The position numbers and the translations under genes are program-made. DNA of 7,030 bases from Bacteroidota bacterium (lineage in GTDB: Bacteria; Bacteroidota; Bacteroidia; Bacteroidales; UBA1715): contig JAJUFK010000123.1 in NCBI GenBank assembly GCA_029266015.1, positions 1-7,030 of the forward strand, in the 5' to 3' direction. This document shows positions 1-6,041 of the stretch, piece by piece. The notes under the pieces are model-generated. The model saw nothing but the letters and a program-made list of their open reading frames with translations, searched no databases and was not told the DNA's origin. How positions within the stretch are numbered: the first letter of the stretch is position 1; each line of letters begins with the position of its first letter.

Positions 1-55
1 CAAACTCCTTGAGTATTTTGGCAATCTCTTGGGAACTAAATTTTTTTGTTTTCAT
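1..55 (-). CDS. IS3-family transposase OrfA, N-terminal 18 residues (partial)
   Basis: The ATG at 55-53 opens a frame reading MKTKKFSSQEIAKILKEF, which is still open at the left edge. Basic residues followed by F-(S/T)-x-x-(Q/E)-I-x-x-x-L-K-(E/Q) is the usual opening of IS3-family OrfA proteins. It is the first helix of the helix-turn-helix that binds the element's terminal repeats. In complete elements OrfA is about 90-110 residues and is joined to the DDE integrase-type OrfB by programmed -1 frameshifting; neither can be seen here. There is no clear ribosome binding site, and a long inverted repeat lies just upstream. Only 18 residues are visible, so the family call rests on this motif together with the IS end beside it. 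Confidence 0.8.
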   Translation of the reverse strand, partial: MKTKKFSSQEIAKILKEF

Positions 56-58
56 AAT

Positions 59-98
59 ACAGTTTAAAATTAATACTTTTTTTATACTTTTAAACTGT
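59..98 (-). repeat. 11-bp perfect inverted repeat in the IS leader, upstream of orfA
   Basis: ACAGTTTAAAA at 59-69 is the exact reverse complement of TTTTAAACTGT at 88-98, with an 18-base AT-rich spacer. In an RNA read leftward, the second arm would end 3 bases before the orfA ATG and cover the place where a ribosome would bind. Hairpins that block translation of transposase from outside readthrough transcripts are known in other IS families (IS10, IS50). The same role here is an inference. The stem also contains the stop codon (92-90) of the interrupted recombinase frame. Confidence 0.65.
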
Positions 99-1568
99 CC
101 GGTTTTTGGGGGAGCTTACACCTGCTTTACGCACTGCCATATGCAAAATAGTTTGCATACTCGAGGTTGAATACTGTGTTTCTTTAGGTCCTTCAAACAA
201 ATATTTTTTAGGTTTATACTCTTTGTAATACTCTCGCAATAGTGGTAATACTTTATCAGAAAGTAGTGTATAACGGTCTTTTTTACCTTTGCCTTGTTCT
301 ATTTTTATTTGTTTTCGTTGTGAGTCTATGTCGGTTATTTTTAAATTTCTTAGTTCACTTATTCGCATTCCTGTGGAATATGCCACCATTAACAATGTTT
401 TATGTTTCAAGTTGTTCACCTGTTTTAGTATATCAGCTACTTCTGTAGTGCTTAAAACAACCGGAAGCGCACGTTCGCTTCGTGGACGGTCTATAGAATA
501 TATTTTACGTGCCCCACCCAATACCTTCTCATAATAAAATTTTATTGCATTTATTGATTGATTTTGATACGACTCCGATATTTTACGTTCTGTTACCAAA
601 TACCGTATATATTCTATTATCATTCGTTCACTTATTGCCGAAATATCATGTGTATTATAATAATTGATAAACTCTTCGAATGCATGTATATATGTGCGTA
701 ATGTGTTTTTACTATACCGCAATTCTATGAGTTTTTCTTGCATTTCGTTTGGGCATTTTCTGTAATTAGGAATATCAAACGCTGTAATGCGGGCTACTTT
801 ATCTTTGCACTGTTCTTCTTCTTGAATACTTACAATCATATGGCAAGCATTGGCTGTCGCTTGTATTTGTTGTAACAATTGCTCCGAATTTGGTATAGTC
901 CACCATTTATTTTTTGCATCCCATGTATGAAAAGGCATTGTTTTTATAATTTTTGTAATATCCTTATTATAATTATACAATAGTTTGAGCCTTCCTTTTG
1001 CAGTTTTTATTACTACTATTTCATTTTTTTTAACGCTATATGTTTTACCCGATTTTGTTTGAATATCATAGTGGTCGTGTTCTGTAATTCTTGTAATTCG
1101 TTGTTTAAAATAATCTTTGAGCAGTTCTAAATTTACACCATAATTCGGTAGTATCCAACAAAACTGCGATTTATCCCATTTACTATATTGTATTGAACGT
1201 ACAAACTGAACATCAACATCTACTTTAGGCATTTTTAAAACTATTTTCCTTCCTATTACATCAATTGTAACATTTTGTTTGTCAGTTTTTTGTGTGTTTG
1301 ATTGTGTTTGTTCTATAGGGATGTGCGATTTTTGTTTTGAATCGTCTGTGTCTGTCGTTTTATCTTTTGCTACAGGATATTCTATGTTCGGAAATAATAA
1401 TTGTAATTGTGCAAACGCCTGTTTGGTATAAGGAATATGCCATTTACCCAAAGTTTTACTCCAGCGTGCATCCGGTATTGTTCGTATATCATTAGCAATT
1501 CGTTGATTATAAGGGAAATCAATAGCAATTCTGGTTACACCTTTGTGTAATACTTTAGAGGCTTTCAT
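90..1568 (-). pseudogene. Tyrosine recombinase/integrase truncated by IS insertion
   Basis: This is a site-specific recombinase of the phage integrase/XerCD type that has lost most of its catalytic residues. Residues 11-62, 106-158 and 191-242 are three copies of a small module with a hydrophobic strand, an I-x-x-I helix and a W-x6-W-x-(I/L)-P core (W36/W43, W131/W138, W216/W223). Residues about 275-350 form the SAM-like core-binding domain (YSKNTLRTYIHAFEEFINYY). Residues about 365-484 are the first half of the catalytic domain, with the first catalytic Arg in STGMRISELRNL (R402) and the beta-hairpin lysine motif GKGKKDR (426-432). The frame then leaves recombinase sequence after KAGV; the last residues, SSPKNRTV, are encoded by the IS end before TAA at 92-90. 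The H-x-x-R, H/W and nucleophilic Tyr are therefore absent, and recombination activity is not expected. The ATG at 1568 is well placed about 45 bases after the promoter. The gene is separated from the upstream oxidoreductase by a terminator. The missing 3' part should lie beyond the far end of the IS. Confidence 0.9.
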
Positions 1569-1613
1569 AATAAGAAATTTTTAGAAATATGGGGTATACT
1601 TGGTGATAAAGTT

Positions 1614-1645
1614 CAAAATTAATACATTATACGCAAGTGTGCAAA
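1614..1645 (-). promoter_or_regulatory. Bacteroidota-type promoter for the recombinase gene
   Basis: On the minus strand TTTG (1645-1642) is followed after exactly 20 bases by TAATTTTG (1621-1614). This is a full match to the Bacteroides -33 TTTG / -7 TAnnTTTG consensus at its normal spacing. Transcription would begin near 1607, giving a leader of roughly 40 bases before the ATG at 1568. It lies just past the terminator of the upstream gene, so the recombinase appears to have its own transcription start. Start-site mapping is not available. Confidence 0.7.
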
Positions 1646-1676
1646 AAAATAGAAAGAAAACGTTTACTGTTTATAT

Positions 1677-1710
1677 AAAAAAAAAGAGGAAACTTTCGCT
1701 TCCTCTTTTT
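1677..1710 (-). terminator. Intrinsic terminator downstream of nifJ
   Basis: AAAAAGAGGAA (1681-1691) and TTCCTCTTTTT (1700-1710) form a perfect 11-bp stem with an 8-base loop. In the leftward transcript the GAGGAA/TTCCTC core is followed by a run of nine U (1685-1677). It begins 22 bases after the nifJ stop codon. The flanking A/T tracts make it nearly symmetric, so it could also work rightward, but no rightward gene is present. Confidence 0.88.
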
Positions 1711-1732
1711 CTCTGTATACTTAGAAATCGAA

Positions 1733-4700
1733 TTATTCGTATTTCATTTCGCTCAACAAACGGTATTGTTTATATCGCCATTTTGCATCTTCCAACGATT
1801 GGTTAAACAATGCTTGCGCTTCGTTAGGGAAGGTTTTTGCCAATGATGTATAGCGAACTTCGTTTTTCAAGAAATTCATATATTCATCAAAATTCGGCTC
1901 TTTTGAATCCAATTGGAATGGATTTTTGCCTTCTTCTTCTAATCGTGGGTCGAAACGATATAAGTGCCAGTACCCGCATTCTACCGCATTTTTTTCTTCG
2001 GTTTGTGAACCGGTCAATCCACCTTTAATACCGTGTGCAATACATGGTGCATAAGCAATAACTAACGATGGTCCCGGATATGCTTCGGCTTCGCGAATAG
2101 CTTTTAAGGTTTGTGCTTGATTTGCTCCCATAGCTATTTGTGCTACATATACATAACCGTAAGTCATAGCCATACGTCCAAGGTCTTTTTTGCGTACCGG
2201 TTTACCCGATGTGGCAAATTTAGCTACCGAACCTGTAGGCGATGATTTCGATGCCTGTCCACCGGTGTTAGAATATACCTCGGTATCAAGTACCAAAATA
2301 TTTACATCGGCTCCCGAAGCAAGTACATGGTCAAGTCCACCAAAACCTATATCGTAAGCCCAACCGTCGCCACCAAGTATCCAATTCGACTTTTTCGATA
2401 AATATTGTTTTAATGCTAATATTTCTTTGGCTATTGGTGCATTACTTTTTTCTAATAACGGAACCAATTTGTCGGTAGCAACTTGTGAAGCAGCAGCATC
2501 GTACATGCCTTGTTTCCATTCGGTAAATGCTGCTTGTAATTCTGCAGATACTTCGTTTTTGCTTTCTTCCATTTTCATGGCTATGCGTTCACGAAGTTTG
2601 CTCATAGCTATGTTCATACCCAAACCAAACTCAGCATTGTCTTCAAACAATGAGTTAGCCCATGCCACACCTTTGCCTTGTTCGTTTACATTGTATGGAG
2701 TAGCAGGCGATGATCCACCATAAATAGAAGAACAACCTGTTGCATTTGCTATAGTCATTCTATCGCCAAACAATTGTGTAATAAGTTTTACATACGGTGT
2801 TTCGCCACAACCTGCACATGCACCCGAGAATTCAAATAACGGACGTGCAAACTGGCTGTTTTTAACGTTTGCGGTTTTATCACTGATTGTATCTTTGTAT
2901 GTAACATTGTTTGAAATATAATCCCAATTTACTTTTTCAGTAGCCAATTGTGAATCAAGAGGTTTCATTACCAATGCTTTTTCACCTTTTTTACCCGGAC
3001 ACACATTTGCACAACTACCGCAACCGGTACAGTCAAGTGGCGAAATTTGGATTTTATATTGTAATCCTTCGTATCCTTTACCAAGCGGGGTAAGCGTTTT
3101 TAATCCTGCAGGTGCTCCTGCCATTTCTTTTTCATCGAGTAAGAACGGACGAATTACTGCGTGAGGACACACATAGGCACATTGGTTACATTGAATACAA
3201 TTGTCTGATTGCCATTCGGGTACATGTACCGCAATACCGCGTTTTTCAAATTGCGATGTGCCATTTGGAATAGTACCGTCTTCGCGACCTCTGAATGCAC
3301 TCACCGGTAAATTATCTCCTTCTTGTTTGTTCATTACACCTGCTATATTTTTAACAAACGAAGCAAGTTCTTTTTCGGTTTTTTCGGTAATTCCTTGGTA
3401 AATTACTAATTCCTCACCATCAGGTAATTGAGCCCATTCAGGTTTTACAGGTACTTCTTGTAAACTTTCAACCCCCATGTCAACTGCTTTGCAGTTCATT
3501 GCAACAATATCGTCACCTTTTTTACCATATGTTTTTTTAATAGCAGCTTTCATAAAACCAACTGCATCTTCATAAGGAATTACATTTGCCAATTTAAAGA
3601 ATGCCGATTGTAAAATAGAGTTTGTTCTGTTTCCAAGCCCAATTTCTTCAGCAACTTTTGTAGCATTTATTATATAAAATTTAACTTGATTTACAGCTAA
3701 TTGCTTTTTGATTTTATTTGGTAAATGTTTTTCTATATCTTTTGCATCCCATAATGCATTCAACAAAAAAGTTCCACCTTTTTGAATTCCTTTGAGCATA
3801 TCATATTTGGTCAAATACGATGGCTCAGAACACGATACAAATGTTGGGTTGCTTACTAAATACGTAGAAGTAATAGGTTTTTTACCAAAACGTAAGTGAG
3901 AAATTGTAATACCACCAGATTTTTTAGAGTCGTATGCAAAATATCCTTGTGCATACATGTCGGTTTCGTCACCTATAATTTTGATAGAGTTTTTGTTAGC
4001 CCCTACTGTTCCGTCAGAACCAAGACCATAGAATTTGCATTCTACTGTTCCTGCTGGTACAGTATTTATAGCTTCACCTTCGAGCAACGAAGTAAATGTA
4101 ACATCGTCAACAATACCAATAGTAAACCCGTTTTTAGGTTCCGGTTGTTTTAAGTTTGTAAATACAGCAACTATTTGACGAGGTGTAGTATCTTTTGATG
4201 ATAAACCGTAACGTCCGCCAACAATTACCGGTGCATTTTCAACACCATAGAAAGCTGCACGTACATCAAGATATAATGGCTCGCCTATAGATCCCGGTTC
4301 TTTTGTTCTGTCTAACACAGCAATTTTTTTCACCGATTTTGGAAGTGCACCCAAGAAGTGTTTCACAGAGAATGGACGATATAAATGCACATGCAAGAAA
4401 CCTACTTTTTCGCCTTTTGCTACCAAATAATCTATAGTTTCTTTAATAGTTTCACTTACCGAACCCATTGCAATAATTACATATTCGGCATCAGAAGCAC
4501 CGTAGTAATTAAATAATTGATAGTTACGACCGGTACGTTTATTTACTTCGTTCATATAGTGTTCAACTACTTCTGGCACTGCCATATAAAATGGATTTGA
4601 TGCCTCGCGAGCTTGAAAATACACATCAGGATTTTGTGCAGTACCACGTGTTACCGGATGTTCAGGATTAATAGCTTTATCACGGAATTTTTGAACAGCT

Positions 4701-5299
4701 TCCATGTCAACCATTTCAGCTAATTCACTGTATTCCCAAGCCTGAATTTTTTGAATTTCGTGCGATGTACGGAATCCATCGAAAAAGTGTAAAACAGGTA
4801 CACTACTTTTAATAGCCGATAAGTGAGCAACAGCTCCTAAATCCATAACTTCTTGAACACTACCTGCACACAACATAGAGAAACCTGTCATACGCGCAGA
4901 ATACACGTCCTGATGGTCACCAAATATTGACAATGCCTGAGCTGCAATAGCTCGAGCACTTACATGAAACACTGCAGGAAGTAATTCTCCGGCTATTTTA
5001 TACATATTAGGAAGCATAAGCAATAAACCTTGCGATGCCGTATATGTAGTAGTAAGCGCGCCTGCTTGTAATGCTCCGTGAACAGTTCCTGCCGCTCCGG
5101 CTTCTGATTGCATTTCAACAACTTTTACTGTATCTCCGAATATATTTTTTTTGCCAAATGCCGAAAATTGGTCAGTATGTTCTGCCATATCCGACGAAGG
5201 CGTAATAGGGTAAATACCAGCTGTTTCGGTAAATGCATACGATACATACGCCGCTGCATAGTTACCATCACATGTCATAAACTTCCTTTTGTCTGCCAT
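1733..5299 (-). CDS. nifJ: Pyruvate:ferredoxin (flavodoxin) oxidoreductase, complete
   Basis: This cytoplasmic, oxygen-sensitive enzyme oxidises pyruvate with CoA to acetyl-CoA and CO2 and passes two electrons to ferredoxin or flavodoxin. All domains of the single-chain homodimeric form are visible. Residues about 8-250 are the pyruvate/TPP-side domain, with YPITPSS (30-36), EMQSEAGA (62-69) and the SARA arginine (R116). Residues about 260-390 form the transketolase C-terminal-like domain. The CoA-side domain contains GLGSDGTVGANKNSIKIIG (425-443). Two [4Fe-4S] ferredoxin motifs are present (C701/C704/C707/C711 and C757/C760/C763/C767). The TPP domain carries GACAGCGE (826-833), GDGWAYDIG (977-985) and SNTGGQ (1010-1015). 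The proximal cluster ligands are C828, C831, C856 and C1086. At 1188 residues it is of normal length but ends without the C-terminal extension that shields the Desulfovibrio africanus enzyme from oxygen. The ATG at 5299 is preferred over Met8 because homologues also have a short lead before the T-x-DGN motif. No Shine-Dalgarno and no confident promoter are seen upstream; a terminator follows. The symbol nifJ is traditional and does not imply nitrogen fixation. Confidence 0.98.
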   Translation of the reverse strand: MADKRKFMTCDGNYAAAYVSYAFTETAGIYPITPSSDMAEHTDQFSAFGKKNIFGDTVKVVEMQSEAGAAGTVHGALQAGALTTTYTASQGLLLMLPNMYKIAGELLPAVFHVSARAIAAQALSIFGDHQDVYSARMTGFSMLCAGSVQEVMDLGAVAHLSAIKSSVPVLHFFDGFRTSHEIQKIQAWEYSELAEMVDMEAVQKFRDKAINPEHPVTRGTAQNPDVYFQAREASNPFYMAVPEVVEHYMNEVNKRTGRNYQLFNYYGASDAEYVIIAMGSVSETIKETIDYLVAKGEKVGFLHVHLYRPFSVKHFLGALPKSVKKIAVLDRTKEPGSIGEPLYLDVRAAFYGVENAPVIVGGRYGLSSKDTTPRQIVAVFTNLKQPEPKNGFTIGIVDDVTFTSLLEGEAINTVPAGTVECKFYGLGSDGTVGANKNSIKIIGDETDMYAQGYFAYDSKKSGGITISHLRFGKKPITSTYLVSNPTFVSCSEPSYLTKYDMLKGIQKGGTFLLNALWDAKDIEKHLPNKIKKQLAVNQVKFYIINATKVAEEIGLGNRTNSILQSAFFKLANVIPYEDAVGFMKAAIKKTYGKKGDDIVAMNCKAVDMGVESLQEVPVKPEWAQLPDGEELVIYQGITEKTEKELASFVKNIAGVMNKQEGDNLPVSAFRGREDGTIPNGTSQFEKRGIAVHVPEWQSDNCIQCNQCAYVCPHAVIRPFLLDEKEMAGAPAGLKTLTPLGKGYEGLQYKIQISPLDCTGCGSCANVCPGKKGEKALVMKPLDSQLATEKVNWDYISNNVTYKDTISDKTANVKNSQFARPLFEFSGACAGCGETPYVKLITQLFGDRMTIANATGCSSIYGGSSPATPYNVNEQGKGVAWANSLFEDNAEFGLGMNIAMSKLRERIAMKMEESKNEVSAELQAAFTEWKQGMYDAAASQVATDKLVPLLEKSNAPIAKEILALKQYLSKKSNWILGGDGWAYDIGFGGLDHVLASGADVNILVLDTEVYSNTGGQASKSSPTGSVAKFATSGKPVRKKDLGRMAMTYGYVYVAQIAMGANQAQTLKAIREAEAYPGPSLVIAYAPCIAHGIKGGLTGSQTEEKNAVECGYWHLYRFDPRLEEEGKNPFQLDSKEPNFDEYMNFLKNEVRYTSLAKTFPNEAQALFNQSLEDAKWRYKQYRLLSEMKYE

Positions 5300-5490
5300 A
5301 ATGAATTAATTTTTATTTCTATACTTATTTATTGAGGTGGCTAAAATAAAAAAAATACTTATCTTTTTTATGAAAATTAATAACATTTTCTTAATAAGTT
5401 ACCTTTTGTCTGTTTTTGCGTGAAAATGCTTACAGAATTTTACAAAGTTTTGAGTTTTGAGTTAAATCTGCTTTGTGTATCGCAATGAAA

Positions 5491-5666
5491 TCTGTGGTAA
5501 AAAAAGGGTTTAAGGCGAACGGTATAAGGGTAATTTTTAATTATGAATTTTTAATTTTTAATTGATTTTAGAAAGAATCTGTGTAATTCGCCAAGGCGGA
5601 ACAAGTCTGTGGTAAAAAAATGGTATAAGGTTTACGGTATATGGTATAAGGGTAATTTTTAATTAT
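5491..5666. repeat. Duplicated block with a 24-bp perfect direct repeat
   Basis: The block 5491-5544 and the block 5606-5666 share the same order of parts: TCTGTGGTAAAAAAA, a GGTATAAGG-type segment, then a perfect 24-base repeat at 5521-5544 and 5643-5666 that begins GGTATAAGGGTAATTTTTAA. The second block has an extra 7-10 bases of the GGTATA/GGTTTACGG type. Between them are an A/T tract of TTTTTAA units (5547-5565) and a small CGCC-AA-GGCG palindrome (5589-5598). It looks like a partly diverged segmental duplication inside the intergenic region. Confidence 0.75.
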
Positions 5667-5672
5667 AAGATT

Positions 5673-5721
5673 TGAGATATTAGATATGAGATATGAGATT
5701 TGAGATATGAGATATGAGTTT
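5673..5721. repeat. Heptanucleotide microsatellite (TGAGATA)n, 7 units
   Basis: Seven consecutive 7-base units start at 5673, 5680, 5687, 5694, 5701, 5708 and 5715. Four are exactly TGAGATA; the others are TTAGATA, TGAGATT and TGAGTTT. The tract ends immediately before the 100-bp tandem repeat. Tracts like this can change copy number by polymerase slippage. It lies more than 370 bases upstream of the nifJ start, so any effect on expression is speculative. Confidence 0.85.
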
Positions 5722-5723
5722 AT

Positions 5724-5977
5724 AGTTGGTGGGTGAGTACTTCAACTTGCTCAGCAACCATTCATCGAAACATGAGTGAAAGAATCTGTGAGAATCTGTG
5801 TAATCTGTGGTGAGATAGTTTTAAGTTGGTTGGTAAGTACTTCAACTTGCTCAGCAACCATTCATCGAAACATGAGTGAAAGAATCTGTGAGAATCTTTG
5901 TAATCTGTGGTGAGATAGTTTTAAGTTGGTTGGTAAGTACTTCAACATGCTCAGCAACCATTCATCGAACCATGAGT
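5724..5977. repeat. Tandem repeat with a 100-bp unit, about 2.5 copies
   Basis: Copies begin at 5724, 5824 and 5924. The first two full copies differ at only 3 of 100 positions; the third matches for 54 bases (2 mismatches) and then changes to a diverged tail. Each unit has two parts. The first is a palindromic part: in copies 2 and 3 TGGTTG pairs with CAACCA, with AAGTACTT and GCTCAG inside. The second is a part made of TCTGTG words (TCTGTG, 4 bases, TCTGTG or TCTTTG, 3 bases, TCTGTGGT). The palindromic part, reading TGCTGAGCAAGTTGAAGTAC on the minus strand, resembles the REP-like GCTGAGCTTGTCGAAG words scattered between genes of many bacteria (recalled, not searched). There is no reading frame and no spacer pattern. 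Confidence 0.9.
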
Positions 5978-5984
5978 TTAATTT

Positions 5985-6020
5985 ACTCTGTGTTCCTCTG
6001 TGAACTTTGTGGTAAAAGAG
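5985..6020. repeat. Diverged tail of the third 100-bp copy (TCTGTG word array)
   Basis: TCTGTG (5987-5992), 4 bases, TCTGTG (5997-6002), 3 bases, TTTGTGGT (6006-6013) repeats exactly the 4-base and 3-base spacing seen in the tandem units (5785-5811 and 5885-5911), although the bases between are different. This shows the third copy is complete in plan but diverged in sequence, or that a related repeat from elsewhere forms its tail. It ends about 20 bases from the phosphofructokinase stop codon. Confidence 0.7.
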
Positions 6021-6041
6021 GTGCCAATTATACAGTGTAAA

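Larger units (their letters stand above)
1..120 (-). mobile_element. End of an IS3-family insertion sequence (partial, runs off left edge)
   Basis: Read on the minus strand, the recombinase reading frame is interrupted at about position 120 by sequence starting TGTAAGCTCCCCC and continuing with AAAAACCGGACAG. Ends that begin with TG and contain a C-run followed by A-rich sequence and a GGACA-like motif are typical of several IS3 subgroups (known from the family, recalled rather than searched). About 65 bases further in, an ATG opens a frame with the characteristic N-terminus of an IS3 OrfA. The other terminal repeat and the target duplication lie outside the window, so the exact boundary (119-120) is inferred from the TG rule and from where recombinase homology stops. 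Confidence 0.8.
5300..6041. other. Repeat-rich non-coding region between pfkA and nifJ
   Basis: No credible gene lies in these 742 bases on either strand. The part next to nifJ (5300-5480) is AT-rich single-copy sequence that must hold the nifJ leader and promoter, but only imperfect TAnnTTTG-like words occur (for example on the minus strand at 5379-5372 and 5450-5443), without a partner TTTG at the right spacing. From 5485 to 6020 it is almost all repeats, described separately. No convincing intrinsic terminator follows the phosphofructokinase stop codon; the repeat hairpins might take that role, but they lack a U-tract. No tRNA or rRNA structure was recognised. Confidence 0.85.

Noticed and set aside
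242..534. Two overlapping plus-strand open frames of 68 and 81 codons
   Set aside because: They lie opposite the recombinase catalytic domain, show no family motifs, and are explained as shadows of the real minus-strand gene.
1600..1806. Plus-strand open frame of 68 codons near the terminator
   Set aside because: It runs through the recombinase promoter, the nifJ terminator hairpin and the nifJ 3' end, and its composition reflects these A-rich elements.
2427..4153. Several plus-strand open frames opposite the oxidoreductase
   Set aside because: They are antisense to a highly conserved gene, Cys-rich or low in recognisable motifs, and have no promoter or ribosome site.
1733..5299. Nitrogen fixation locus because of the name nifJ
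   Set aside because: The enzyme is general to anaerobic pyruvate metabolism, and no other nif gene is present in the window.
5108..5335. Plus-strand open frame of 75 codons opposite the nifJ start
   Set aside because: It is antisense to the conserved N-terminal domain of nifJ and only spills a few codons into the gap; no motif is seen.
5724..5977. CRISPR array
   Set aside because: The near-identical units are contiguous 100-bp copies; there are no short repeats separated by unique spacers and no cas genes.
5485..6020. Invertible promoter or phase switch controlled by the nearby recombinase
   Set aside because: The repeats are in direct orientation, no pair of inverted repeats flanks a promoter-sized segment, and the recombinase lacks its catalytic half.
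5985..6041. Intrinsic terminator after the phosphofructokinase
   Set aside because: Only a 5-bp CCTCT/AGAGG pairing with a long loop and no following U-tract can be drawn.
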